From positions 15,382,321-15,446,320 of the forward strand of contig CM076656.1 of NCBI GenBank assembly GCA_038496675.1: DNA of 64,000 bases, given 5' to 3'. Position numbers and translations under genes: made by a program. Shown piece after piece: positions 49,110-62,500 of this stretch. This stretch comes from Rachycentron canadum (Eukaryota > Chordata > Actinopteri > Carangiformes > Rachycentridae). The notes beneath the pieces are model-generated. The model was not told the origin of the DNA and made no database searches. It was given only the letters and a program-made list of their open reading frames with translations. Every line of letters begins with the position of its first letter. Position 1 is the stretch's first letter.

Positions 49110-52026
49110 TTTTACACACACACATACGTACGTAATTAAATTGTCTTGACGGGAGAAGAAAACAATCCTCTATTGTCTGGGTTAGATATGATACCCCAGG
49201 AGAAGTTAATAACAGGATATCACACACCCTCCCACAACGTGTATGCATGTATGTCATGATAGACAAAGTAGATCTGAGTGTTGATCTATGATAGAGTGGA
49301 TTAGAACAAAACTAGTCAGGAATTTTACAGTTATAGGAGATATTGAGATATTCTACTCATCACTGGTTTCATAACCAAGGAATCTTGTCACATATTTCTC
49401 TCTCTCTACCCTTTTGCCCTCGCTTTCACAAGGAGGTCACTCTGCTACAGAGCAGCATTGTAGGAGTCGCTTTACAGCTGCTATAGCATGTGGTGAATCC
49501 TGAGGGATACAATCTCTGTAATATGATGACTTGCTCCTACTCATATATTTTCTGATAAAGAAAGGGGAGCTACTGAGACTGCTTTCACAGGTTAGACAAG
49601 CTCAAGCAGGAGCACACCTGCTGTAACACCTTGCTGACGGTGCCATTAGGGACCTTCAGTTGCCCGAGGGTGTGAACTGTTCAAGCCGGTGTGCAGGTGC
49701 TCGTAAAGGCTTCCAGCTGATGTTTAGAGGCCACAAGGGAGGAAGAAAATGAGAAACTGCAGGAGAGGCTGCAGGCCTGCTTACTTCACCTGTGAACACT
49801 CACTGACAGATTGTCCAACGTATTTAATCTACCTGCTAAATCCACCGGCAACATTTCAACAAAGGGTTATAACTGTTCAATATATCGTGCAATGACAAGG
49901 TCTGTGTTTGTTATGTAAGGAGAGCCTAAAATCCTTGACTGGAAATCCATTTGATTAAATATGCAGAGTCTGAACTTTACAGCTACAATGTCAGATTGGA
50001 AAAACAGCAGCCCATGCCAAGTAACTCTTTTTTTTTTTCCATTTCCTCCATTAAAGCAAAGGTCCATCCCCAGCACACTGCTTAAACCAGGAGCACTTGT
50101 GCATTCAACTACACCAAATAAGTGCTTTCTTAAATTTCAACAGAAAAGTACATCTAAGTCCTTAAGCAGAGTATATAATGACTTCAATACCAACACTGAT
50201 TATTGCATCTCATACATTACATACAACATTCAATTCTGCTCTATTCTGTTCTGATCCACTCTGCAAGAAAATAATGAATGAAGTGATCCACATCATTGAC
50301 CTAACTAAGTACCACACAGTGGTGGAGGAAACACTCAGATCTTTTACTTAGGTAAAAGTATGAATACAAGACTGTAAGTATTCTTACTGAAAAATATGGG
50401 CCCGCAGTTGATCATCATACTGTGGATAAAATTATTACATAATACTAATGCCTCAATGTGTATTTAGCATATGTAACTGTTCAGGTGGTGCTAGTTCATA
50501 TACTGTATATTATATCTTTGGGTTAGGTGCTTTCCAAAGGGTTACAAATAATAATAATAATTTTTACTTTTATCTTTTTATCTCTTTTGTGTGTGAATAT
50601 TGGATAATTTTGTTGTTATTGCAGAAATATGTCTGCAGAAGAACTACTAACAGCTGCTAGACCGCTGCACCATGACAGGGGAACTGCACCAAAACCTTAT
50701 TATATATAAAAATCTGAAATGTTGGGAATTACTGATTTCATCTATGACAAGACATTGTATTTATTTTTATTTTTTTTAATATAAAACCTGCAGAGTAACT
50801 CAAGATTGCAGCTGGAGTAAAAAGCAGAATGTTTGTCTTGACATGTGTTGTAGCAGAAGTGAAAGGAAAGAATAAAAGTGAACTATTCAACTTAGATATC
50901 TCAAAATAGTCCCTATGGTGCAGCGCTTGGCTAAATGTGCTTTAATAGTCATAAGAAAGTAGAGGAAAGAATAGGCAGATAGTAATAGCTGTATAAAAAG
51001 CCCAGAGTTGTAGATGCAGGATGATGCATCAGCAGTGACAACTCATTCTGCCTAGACTGTCATTCGTGTACAGTGGCTTTCTACAGCATGTCATGAGGTC
51101 CTTTTGATGGTGAAATATTACCTCAGATCTTCCCTGACAGCCTGCAATTAGGACAGACGGTGGGGAACACAGACAGTGAGGTGGAGAGACAGATAATGAG
51201 CATCAGACAAACAGATAAACAGAAAGAGACTGCCACATGTAAGTGGGAGAGAGAGAGAGAGAGAGAACGAAGAATGTCTGAGGCAAAACACCAAGGCCAC
51301 ATGTGCAAACACGGAGAAGGATTTAGACAGAGACTACTACCACTACTATCTTTTTTTCTCCTTAATAATCATTTGGTTTGGTGATGGACCTGTGTTTACA
51401 ATAAGACCCCAGATGAGCTGCCTGCAAGCAACTTAGTATTTCACATCAAATTTCCTGTAACCAGAGCTTATATTCTAAGTAAGAGACAAACAACTGGTTG
51501 AAACTCAGAAATAAGCAGGACAGAAGCTCAGTGTCTTTAGGTTATGTGTAACCTAATCCCACTCAATCGGTAGGTGATGAGTGAGGTGGTGGTTTGGGCA
51601 GGGTCGGAGTTCAAGCATGTGCAGGAGGCAAAGTCAACAGCAAAGTATTTTAGGGACGATGTTCCCTGAAAAGCCGCTATTTATACCAAATTACAGTATG
51701 CACCTCAGCTGGCGAGGGCATGCCGCTGGTTTTCTCCTGCCTGAGGCATTGATTTGAAAACACTTCCAATCAAACAACGTCAGCGTCAAGTTACAGCTAA
51801 GCTAAGTAAGCACCGGGTGCCTCCCGAGCATTCTTTTGAATGTGGGGTTGAAATTACAGCCTTTGCTGCGTGCGTGTGATTAAGGTCTGTATGTGAGGAT
51901 GTCATTCAGCCTCTGAGCTCGAGAGGGAAGGGCTACTAATTGAAATGACATGTTAGAAAGATGCAGTGATAACACACTCTTAATGTGGTCCCATCTGCGC
52001 TCTCTCTCATCTGTCTGCCCCTGTGA

Positions 52027-52027
52027 G

Positions 52028-52078
<51 letters not shown>
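52027..52078 (+). repeat. (TG)n microsatellite
   Basis: About 50 bases of TG repeat between ddr2 and uap1. Confidence 0.9.
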
Positions 52079-52081
<3 letters not shown>

Positions 52082-53049
52082 TGTTCGTCTATGTATAAAT
52101 TTACTTAAATTACACCCACATGATGGAGTGAAGGCTTGGTATCAAATCCCCTGTGAAAGCCTCCCCCATTTCTATTTTCCAACTGTCTGAGCAAATAAAA
52201 AATACTGAATATGAGTACATTAACCACTCCCCTGTGACATCCAACACAGACCTTTCATATATTTCCCTGTCATGAGCATTAGCCCTGGTACACCATCTTA
52301 AATAGGCTGTGTGAGAATCTGTGTTGATCAGTTATATCCCAGGACTTATTTTTTATTATTTTTTGCTTTCTGTTTTGTCTTGTCTTGTTTTGTTCTCCAG
52401 AAAGTGGCTTAACTTAAAAATAATGAAAATAACATGTTACTCCTCACTCAAATCACAATGTCATGGACCTGCTGCATTCCGCTTTAACAGTACTCATGCT
52501 AGTGACACAATGTCCTTTAAAGGGCACCTTGCAAAAAGGTTAATTTAATGTGTAATTTGTAATGTCTGTAATAGCTCAATAATTGTGGATAACACACTGA
52601 AATCATGTCCATAGATCTAAACACAAAAAAGCAGTCAATCTTTCTGAAATAATTTCAAGTTCCAGCTCTGTAGGCCTGCAAGAAATAGTTATATTTCTAC
52701 TAACTAATCTGTGGATTAGAAATAATGAAACTGATGGATAAGAAATATAATACAAACACAATTTAAATGACCTATTGCAAGTTATCACTTACAGTAGTTG
52801 ATAGTATCATAATACAAAAACACGCAGTAAATCTTCACACAGAGATATGGGACATATTAAATATGTGAAAACAATCACATGCATTTAATCTGAAATATGC
52901 CATTGATTAATTATGTATTGACCTATTGGATTAACTGATTTATCATTTCGGTCCTCATGTTGTGAAGGCCTGGAGGTCTGTATAAGTTTTGTGTGCTGTA
53001 AGATCATATTCTTAACAAAAAGAAAGAGCAGTCGTGTACAGACGTAAAA

Positions 53050-53052
<3 letters not shown>

Positions 53053-53095
<43 letters not shown>
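53053..53095 (+). repeat. (CA)n microsatellite
   Basis: About 43 bases of CA repeat between ddr2 and uap1. Confidence 0.9.
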
Positions 53096-53098
<3 letters not shown>

Positions 53099-54354
53099 TC
53101 ATAGTAATTATTCCATTGACTGGTCTGTTGCTTCAAATGTCAATGCTGCAAGCTAATACATATTCTTAACTCTCCAGATAACTCCTCTGTGTCGGGTTAA
53201 CTTCCCAAATACCTTCAGTGAGGTAGAAAAGAGGCCTCTGTGTGGACAAGTGTCACCCACATACCATAGCTGGATACCTAAATACCATCTACGTAACACC
53301 TACATAACACTGCAGAACATACACACCACCTCGATTGACACAAAAACAGGATGTGAATCCGAGGGGCAGAAATCTTTTTCAAAGCTGCAACTTGAATATT
53401 CAACATTTCATCAGCTGACCACAGTCAACTCTGAGAGAATCTAAGCAACCATTAAGACTCAGTTGTTCAACCTTTCCAAAACATTCTTCTACTTCCCCAC
53501 CACAATAAAGAAAACAAAGATGTGCATGAGTTTGATGCAGTGCAGTGAAATAAGAGTCACATCATTTTTATATTAGTTACACTTTTTTATAGCTTATAAA
53601 AAAAGGGTAGTTGGTCCTGTTCTGCACAGTACAGGCTTTTGTATTATACGATATGATAACACAAAACTGAAACTCCAACACATCTGAAAACACTAAATTT
53701 TATGCATGTACCCACTAAAAATAAATAAATTGTTCCATAGTTTAAAAGTTTGTGTTGACTTTCATAGAGAGAAAGATTCATACTCTTTTCCTCATCCCCG
53801 GGTCATTGTTAGAAGTGAAGAGATGTCTAAATGAAAGAATGAGGCCAACCACAGCAAAATAAAACAATGTGTAATAGCCTCCTTTATAAACAGCTGGATC
53901 CGCAGCAGGAGAACAGGGAGCAGTTTGAATTTGGCATCATGTCGCTCTGCTCTGTTGTCCACTCTTCTTGTCTGCCATGCAAACAGCAGCCACTTCACAC
54001 AGAAAGTACAGGGGGTTCAAACATACGAGTAGGACATTTAATTCTACAAGGAAACCTAAAGACACTCACACAGGTTTCAGGAAAACTCAACGCAGTTATA
54101 GTTCCTCAACAGAAAAGACAAGAATGGATACAGTGTGAAAACAAGGTGAAAAATGTAAAAGGACAACTTACTTCTAAGATGTTTTTTTTTCTTTCAGACC
54201 ATTTGTTCAGAGATGGTTTTTGATTATTCCAGTGAGAGTTGGACGGCTGAACGTTATTACCCTTCTTTCTTTCGCTCACTCACTCTGTCCGTCAGTCGCC
54301 TTCACCAGGATGCACTGGGCTAATGTGAGACACCCCTGCACATAGGAAAAAAGA

Positions 54355-54374
54355 GAGGGGGAGAGGGGGAGAGA

Positions 54375-54429
<55 letters not shown>

Positions 54430-54440
54430 AGAGAGGGAAA
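54355..54440 (+). repeat. (GA)n-rich microsatellite
   Basis: Purine-only tract dominated by GAGA with a few GGG and AAA interruptions. Confidence 0.9.
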
Positions 54441-55249
54441 AAAAACTTCACATTCTGTGGATTCTTGGGAGGAATCCAAAGTCCCAGAATTCCTCATGCC
54501 ACACATAAGGTTTCAATTAAGGCCGAATCCAACGCTCAATCAGAAAGCTTTCTTCCTCCTGAAAAGAGTCTTTCTTTGACAGCTAGAGGCTGAAGAAACT
54601 ATAATTCAATGTAATGTTTGTGTTGTTATCCTCTGAAGTCATTTCTCTGTCACTTTAAAACAGACTTATAAGATGATTTCAACACTACTGGTTTCCCATT
54701 TAGTTTGTATTCCACATTTAAAATGCTGTAAATACATGACTTTGATATAAATGTATACTTTATACCTGCTGTGTTTCATAATATGAAACAAAATCCTGAT
54801 GTTTAGTTGTGGTCCAACTACACAAAAATCAGCTTTTGTGTTTAACTTAGTGGCGCAAAGGCTGCAATTCGTCACTCGTCTTAATAGTCAAACCAGATCC
54901 ATAAAAAGTGTGAGTCAATTGTCATAGAGAGGTTGTTCTCTAATCACGTCATACAGTGTGTGTTTTGCTGCTGATGTGGACTGAACCATTTGACCAGACT
55001 AAAGAAATTAGATGACTATTTGGAAATGTGAATATTTCATTCAGAAGGCACAGACATTCTTCTGGCTTCTCGATGTCTGGTGTTTCCTGACGAGGAAGAC
55101 GTACAAAGTGCAGCAAAGTTGACCAAAACATATAATCTAAGGATTGTATTGTCTACCTGGATGGAGATGGTTTTGCACATTTTTAGTCAGTCCAGCACTC
55201 AAGGGATGGCAATGGTGATCAGCTGATCAGTTAGTCAGTGTGTGTGTTT

Positions 55250-55520
55250 GGTTTAAATGTCTCAACACCAATGGATGTCAAGTCTAAAACTTAACATATT
55301 CCAATCGGCCTTAACTGTATTTTGTGTGTTAAGATGATGAGCAAATGTTAACATGTTGCTATGCTAAACTCAGGTTGCTTAGACAAATAAACATTACACT
55401 CGCTACACATCAGCATGTTCACATTGTGATTGTGTGCATGCAGTCACCCTAATGTTAACATTTAGGTCAAAGCACCATTATACTGAAGTATAGAGTCACA
55501 GAGTTGGTAGCATTGCTGCA
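55250..55520. repeat. Fragment of dispersed teleost repeat
   Basis: AAATGTTAACATGTTGCTATGC, a CATCAGCATGTTCACATTG block and AATGTTAACATTTAGGTCAAA followed by CACCATTATACT reproduce the order of the same family as at 45.7 and 47.9 kb. Confidence 0.55.
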
Positions 55521-55935
55521 GACTGTTAGAAATTAAACTGATTCCTGTAGAAATTCATATTCAAATTACATAAATGTTTTTAAAGCTCCTACACAATCAT
55601 CTGTGTAAAACACCATCAAAGTTTGTGTTTTTCTCCTAAAGTAAACACACTGCAGTCACATCATAATGCGTTTATGGAGCTAGAGAGTAAAAAAGAAAAC
55701 GAGTCACAAAGGAGCCACAAAGAATATTTCCTGAATAGCTGCTACAGCGTTGCATGCTCTGGCCCATCTCAAACATAAACCATGTGCTGGAAACTCTGAT
55801 TCAAGACACCAGTAGCTATAATGCAAAAAACACACCCTGAAGACTCAGGCAAGTGAAACAAACATTCACATACTGTAGGCTGATTTGTCAGAAAACACAC
55901 ACACACAGGCAACACATTCACAAGCAGGAGATTTC

Positions 55936-55941
55936 TTTAAT
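55936..55941 (-). terminator. Possible uap1 polyadenylation signal (ATTAAA)
   Basis: TTTAAT on the plus strand (ATTAAA on the minus) about 600 bases past the uap1 stop. I saw no canonical AATAAA nearer to the stop codon. Confidence 0.3.
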
Positions 55942-56540
55942 AAAAAAGGTGATAGAAAGAAACAAAACCAGAGCTTATCTTGAAGTGGAAACATCTAACC
56001 ATTGATGATTACAAGCAGAAAAGAAGATCATTTTATAAATACCCCCCAGAGCCTGTACCATGTACCTTAATTACATGCTAGAAAGAAACTTACTTAGAAA
56101 CTTACTAGCCTTACTGATCTTAAAAAAGAAAATCACCAGGTAAAATGAGTAGATGGTAAATCCCACCTATAAAGCATCCTCCAGTACATATAAAAATAAG
56201 TCTCATAAGGAAAATAAATAGATGCACCTTAAGACTTCTTTATCCAGTCAGTATGATAGGGATCCTGTCCTTCATCTCATGCTGTGTTCAAGTGCTCATC
56301 AAAACTAATATTAATCATGAATGACATTGACGCACAAAGTAAAAAAAAGTTGGCACTTAAAAAGTAACAAATTGCTCGTTCATTCATTTTGGACAAGACG
56401 GTCTCTTCCATGAACACATGCACACAACATTTGTTATTGCACAGCTGCGATATCACAGTTTCCCCTTACAAACATTAAGAGACAAAGGGAGGTAGGTCTT
56501 TGGGTTGTCCCTCTCTCTCTCTCTTTTTCAACTTCATTGT

Positions 56541-59500
56541 CTAAACTCCATTCTTCACCAGCTGGTGGACTCCATGCTTGTCGATCATCAGGGTTGGTTG
56601 AAACTCTTGTCCCTTCACCAATTCTTCTAGACCCTTAAAGAGTTACAGACACCATCAGGTCATTGTTAGTTTGAGCGCAGACTGATTATTTCAGGTTGAC
56701 AAAAGGAGCAGAACAACATCTGGTGTTGGTATTTCGTACATCAGGCCTTGCCCACTTACCTCTCCCCCATAAGACACCAGAGGGGAGATCTCACATTTGA
56801 TTGGCAGGTCTGTTCCATCCTTCAGGCTGCATTGGACAGAACAAAATTCAGGGAGGATTGTAAGATAAAAAGAAACAGAATGAATGATTGTCTCCTGAAA
56901 AAAAGTAGAGGGACTGTAGCCGAGAGAAGCAGCTGTGAGTCCTTGACACAGCTGTTCTTCTACTGTGGCTTGTGATTAGAGTTCAAAAGGCAGAGAATCA
57001 GAGCTTCATCATTCCCAAACATGACCAGTGATTAGTCGTCTGACCCGTAAAGGACTTCCTCTAGAAGAAAACAGGTGAATGACAGCTAATGTGTACATAT
57101 CTCCACCCAGTGCTTTTGATAAACTGGAGGAACTTTGCGCCACATTACTGTCATTTAGATTGTTTATTTCTAGAAGATCATTACAGACAACAATCACTAT
57201 TCACACATCAGGTGTTTCAGGTGTTCTGCTGAGCAGCTGCCTGCACAGCTGCATCGTGAGAATAAAGGAAAAGCTGAATGAGGGAGGAAGCAAAACTTTT
57301 AAGAGCCAGAATAACATTCATGGGTGACATGAATGTTGATGAAGCACATGCACATTTGTTTTAAAAACAAGCAGGTGGATTTAAACTCAAAGGCAAACTA
57401 GCAGGCAATGATCAGCTGCCCTTGTCACTATTTCACACATGAATCCAAGGGTTCATCTCTTGCAGAGTTGTTGTCGTTCGTTATAAAGACTGGAGCCCAT
57501 TACCCAGCATGCAATACATATGTATTAGTGACAACCATCTGAGGGGAAAAAGATCTGTCAGCAGGTCATTATGAATGTTCATCATCTGACCAGGGCATTG
57601 CATTTTCAGTCGTCTAAACTGATCATCGCTGTCATTTCCTTCATCACAACTGACTGTAAAATGGACAGAAAAATGGTTGCCGCTCTGCACGTGTCCACTT
57701 GGATTCCTTTTTTTTTTTTCCAGTGGTAATGAAGGAAAGGGCATGTCGAGGATCAGAAGTAGTGTTAACACGTATGAGAGAGAGGGAAAGAAAGCCAAAA
57801 CCCCATCACCATGCACTCAGTACTGCAGGGGGATAATTACTTTCTGTTGCCATCATCTGTGACACTGCCTGCTGCTCCGTCTCTGGAAACATTGCACGGG
57901 ACACACAGGAGCAAGACCGAGCATGAGAGAACGGGATGTGAGAGTGTGATGCTAAAAGAATATGATGTCTCCAATACCAACAAAAAAAGCCAATGGATAT
58001 GGTTTGTACACAAAGTGTTTGTAAGGTGGAAATGATCACAAACCCATTTCTGTTTTAAAGCTAAACATGGAGAGTGTTTGTCCTATGAAGTGACATGACA
58101 TGCATGATGCTTTGTTTTACTGGCTCTGGTCACCTGGGTATGGCGGGCACACGTCTGCCATTCTCGTCGATGAAGTGGCCACCAGCGTTGAGCACCCAGC
58201 GGTGGTGGAGGGACATGAGGGCGTGTCTGGCTGTGGTGGGTGTGTCTTTTCCACCCTGACTGTCTGCATTCTTCAGTGGGGAGAACTCGTCCTCCCTCAG
58301 GACTTCGTACACGACAAACATCCTGTTGGAAACAGATGGGATCACATTAGCATGCGAGCATCACAGTACTGGAATGACAAGTTACATATATGATCAAATC
58401 AAATCAAGTCCTTGAGTAAACTTGCAGGTATTAATGAAACAAAGCTTTAAATAAACAACTAATTGAGCTTTAGTGTTTAATTTTTCCAAACCATGGATGC
58501 ATTGAGAAAACTGGATGTGCCAAGATGGCATCCCACTTATTTCTATAAGAGCTGCACTACAGTCCATGTCTGGCCTCATGGTACTACCACACTCGAAAGG
58601 CATGAACTGAATATTGTGGACCAAACTGAGTCAAATTCTGATTGTGTATCATTGCACATTTCATCATTTCTGGGTGTGTGTGAAGCTCAGAAAAATGTAT
58701 TTATTTTTTTAAAGCTGTTCCTTTTGTAATGGTTGTGCATGGGGAAAAATATTTCTGAGTGTGTGTAACACATGATCCTGCAATGCCGAGTGTAGCCAGT
58801 ACACCAAAATCATCTCTCAGACCAGCCTTGTTCCTGGAGGCTGGATACAGACACATAGTAGGCCACATGTTCCATTACACAATAAAGAGTCACAAATAAT
58901 GCATTATATAGTTGATGCAGATGAAATGTGCATTATCAACACTTTGCTGGTGAACAGCAACCAAAGCTTTGTGACTAAGACACACATAATATATGGCACA
59001 TGCGGCCACACAACATACAAGGGGAGCCTAGACAAAACAGTACTCAGAAAAAACAGAAAACAGTGGGACCTATTGAAAATCAGGCTGCAAAGAGAGTCAG
59101 CCCATCTGGATTCAGCTAGAGCTGCCAGTCTGGGCACAACTGTAATCCATCTCCTCTGCAACACCAAAAACTTTTTCTCATATTTTCTACTTTGAAATAT
59201 GGTGAATAAACCTCGAAGGAAGCTGGACATGTCTGCAGTGTTTTTCCATCAGTCAATCATTACAGGAATCCTTTCATTAGATGTAAAGTTCTATTAGTAG
59301 TGGCGTGACTCAAAGATGATGTCATGTAACAGTGGAGGAGGTGGAATGAGTGAACAGCTCATAAACCTCCGTTCTCCTGCAGAGAGCTTGGCAGGCCTGG
59401 TCTGCTGGACCAGAGCTTGGAGCAATGGCATGACTGAAGCTGATGGATAGGGATCAGGATTGGAAAAAGGGGGTTGGTTCATGCAGGGAAGGACAGTCAA

Positions 59501-62500
59501 ATCCCAAGCTCAAAGACCAGAAGAACATAAGCAACTCAGCCACCTCTCAAAAGGAGTGCAAGATATTCATTGTACTCTTATTACTTTCAGGGCTTTTAGT
59601 TTTGTGGTACGATGCCATCGCCTGACACTGTCAAACACACACTCTGTACCCTCTGTGGAAAAAATGCACTATAACTCACTTAGCAAACTGGAAGATGTCA
59701 AAGACGAACTTTTCCATTTTAATCCCATTTGGTTTGTCTGGTTTGATTAGTTGACCCTGAGTATCCACATATGGGATCTTCTTCTGGGCCACATGGTGCT
59801 GCAGCTTTGGCTCGTACTTCCTGATAGATAAAAAAAAAAAAAAAGAAAAAAAAAAGGGTTTGCTGCACATTTATTGTATAATGGCATTTAGTTACCACAA
59901 AAAAATGTGCAGTGAGCATTTCTTACTGTACTACGTCTCTGAGGAAGGAAAAGCTGAAGAAGTGATTGGCCACATTTCCTGCGTTGAACATCAGTCGACC
60001 ATCAGGACTGCGTTTTTCAGCAGTTGCCAGGGTGATCTCGCTGTACTCCACCACCTGGTAAAGCCCATCCACCTTGCAGACTACACCCACTGCTTCCGTC
60101 GGATTGGTTTTCTCCACCACCTGAAAGATTGATTTCACAAGTTGAATTTTGGTAATTTGCTGAATTAAAGAAAAAAAAAAAACAAAAAAAAACCCTTTAG
60201 ATACAAGGAAGAAAACTGAACTATTCACATTCATAATAACACTGTGACACAGTGACTTGTGACATTGTTTAAAACCTTCCACTTTCTACAGCCAGCAAGT
60301 TACAGTCTGCAGTAAATGAAAAAAAAAAAACCCTCTCCCCATCTGTTGGTTCCTAATGACAGAGTGGAGTCCTGAAGAGGGGTTTGGTGAGCAGGGTGGG
60401 GTGAGGGGTATGAGGTGGTGGTGAAGCCACATTAACTGCACTGGAGCTCCGTAATTTATTATGGGAGGGTGGGACTCTGGGGCTCTGATCTGATCCTTCC
60501 ATCTCTGCTCCACCGCACAACTCATAATGTCAAACAGCAGCAGAGTCTGGATGATCCTCAGTTAAATATCTGAATCTATTCCGTATTGGCTGGAAAATAT
60601 AGTGAATACACTCAGTATGATAAAAAAATAATTTCAGTGCGTTACTGCTAAGAAATATCAGACACAGCTAGTCTGAGTAACAAGATCTCTCTGCATATAA
60701 AACAGAAACATGACATAGCTAGTGAGATTTTTAAGACAATTTGGAGGCAAAACTGTGATAAGATGAACTGAGAAAACCAGGTAAGTTGATTTGGTATTTT
60801 TAAGGAGTCACCATGGTATATTTTCAAATTTATTTGAAAACGAGAACCTTATGACAGTGGTTAGTCATAAATGCCATATCCTCTTGCCCCAGCACGAGAT
60901 CTTGAATCACAAAAACATATTTGGACTTCTTAAGCAATCAATCATTTTATTATGAGTCAACAAAGGCATGTTTCCTTATGATTGCATGGCATTTACTGGT
61001 TTACCCTCTATTGCTATTTTGCAACAACCTTGGCAACAACAACTCAAATAACTTTTACAACAAGAGACTCAACTGATATCAGTAGCAACAAGCCACTCAG
61101 TGTTCCACAAACCAACCAACAACTAACTTCACCCAGTGCATTTTCTGCAACATCGACTTCACTTCTTACCTGCTTTCCCACCCCAATTCTCTTCACATTG
61201 AGGTCTTTGTCACTGCTGAATCAGGAAAGGATGTGGGCAGCATCTCCGCCTTCATTTTACTAGTTAACAGTTTCAACAGGAGGACATAACACACCAGATG
61301 CCAACTACTCTGCACATGCTCCCCAAATCCAACAGTAGAGGTCACTACTGTATTTCTAATGTAACCATCGGGAGTGCAATCGGAAAAGTTAAACTTCAGT
61401 ACCATTGGAAAAGTTAAACAATTTTCATGATGTGGTTCAAGGCTGATCCCGTAAGCTTTTAATAAGTGTTGTCCCCTGGGCTTCAACAAGGCCTGTAAGA
61501 GCAACAGTATCACATACAGTACAATCATGTTGCTTTATGCATAAATTGTGTAACAGAACAAAAGATGTCTTAATATATTTAAATGAATCCTTGTTTCAGC
61601 TCTATTTTAACACCAACAGAGAAAGTTTTACAGATGGACCTCCTAATTAAACTTATCTCAAACTCATGGACCTGTTCTGTGAGTTTCTTCCCAAATATTC
61701 CCTGTTCACTATGTTGGCTGCACTGATACATTTTACCAGCCAAACAAAAATGAGAAGATTGTGAAAAGAAAGAAAAAAAGAGAAAAACTAAAATTAGTTA
61801 GAATTAATATTGAGGACTCTGTATTTGCTAGTGGAAATGTTTCCAGTTCAACTTCAGTAACCTGAAAAGCCTTTTTTCCTTCCAAAACTGAGAGTACACT
61901 CTGGAAAAAGTGTCATCTTCTCAAAACACTCTTGTTATCTGAGACCATGGAGAAAAAGTGGAAGAAGATTCTGGGCTCAACCCTCAAATTTCCTAGAAAG
62001 CTGTAATGAATTCATTGCTCATAGGACAACAGGGTGCTAGACAAAGTTGCCTGCACCTCCACCCTGTGGTGAACTCCAGAAGGTGCAGCTCTGCAGACAT
62101 CTGATAGTTAAACTGTTGTGACAGTAAACTGACCTCACCCTCTAAGGATATAAATGTAAGCGGCACCCTGGAGGTTCACCTGGAAGAGGGCATACCATTG
62201 AGGCCCAGTCCTAACAGCAGAAACCCGGGTTTTAGACCCCATGGCTGTATGTCTCCCCAACCTTCCTGTCTCTCTCAGTGTTAGTATAATAGACAGAAAT
62301 ACCCCAAAATATTACTTCCATGGTTTGACTGCTGAAGCAATTTGTTCACTTGTAAAAGTTGTTATGCACTTACAATGGACTATAATAACTCAGTAGTTAA
62401 TACAACTGTTTTTTGCTGGCTTCAGGGGATGTAATCATTGTGTGTATACCTGCAACATTATTATGACTTCCTGGTCCAATAAAAGGTAAGTCTGAGTTTT

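Larger units (their letters stand above)
41588..55930. other. ddr2-uap1 intergenic region
   Basis: About 14 kb with no coding exon that I can support on either strand. It should hold the ddr2 promoter and 5' non-coding exons, which I cannot place. Recognisable contents are microsatellites (TG at 49029-49107 and 52027-52078, CA at 47547-47568 and 53053-53095, GA at 54363-54425), decayed copies of dispersed repeats (45690-45890, 47930-48340, 55250-55520) and a tRNA-SINE-like fragment (48495-48660). Confidence 0.6.

Noticed and set aside
58100..58393. 97-codon plus-strand frame near 58.2 kb
   Set aside because: It is the antisense shadow of a well-conserved uap1 exon.
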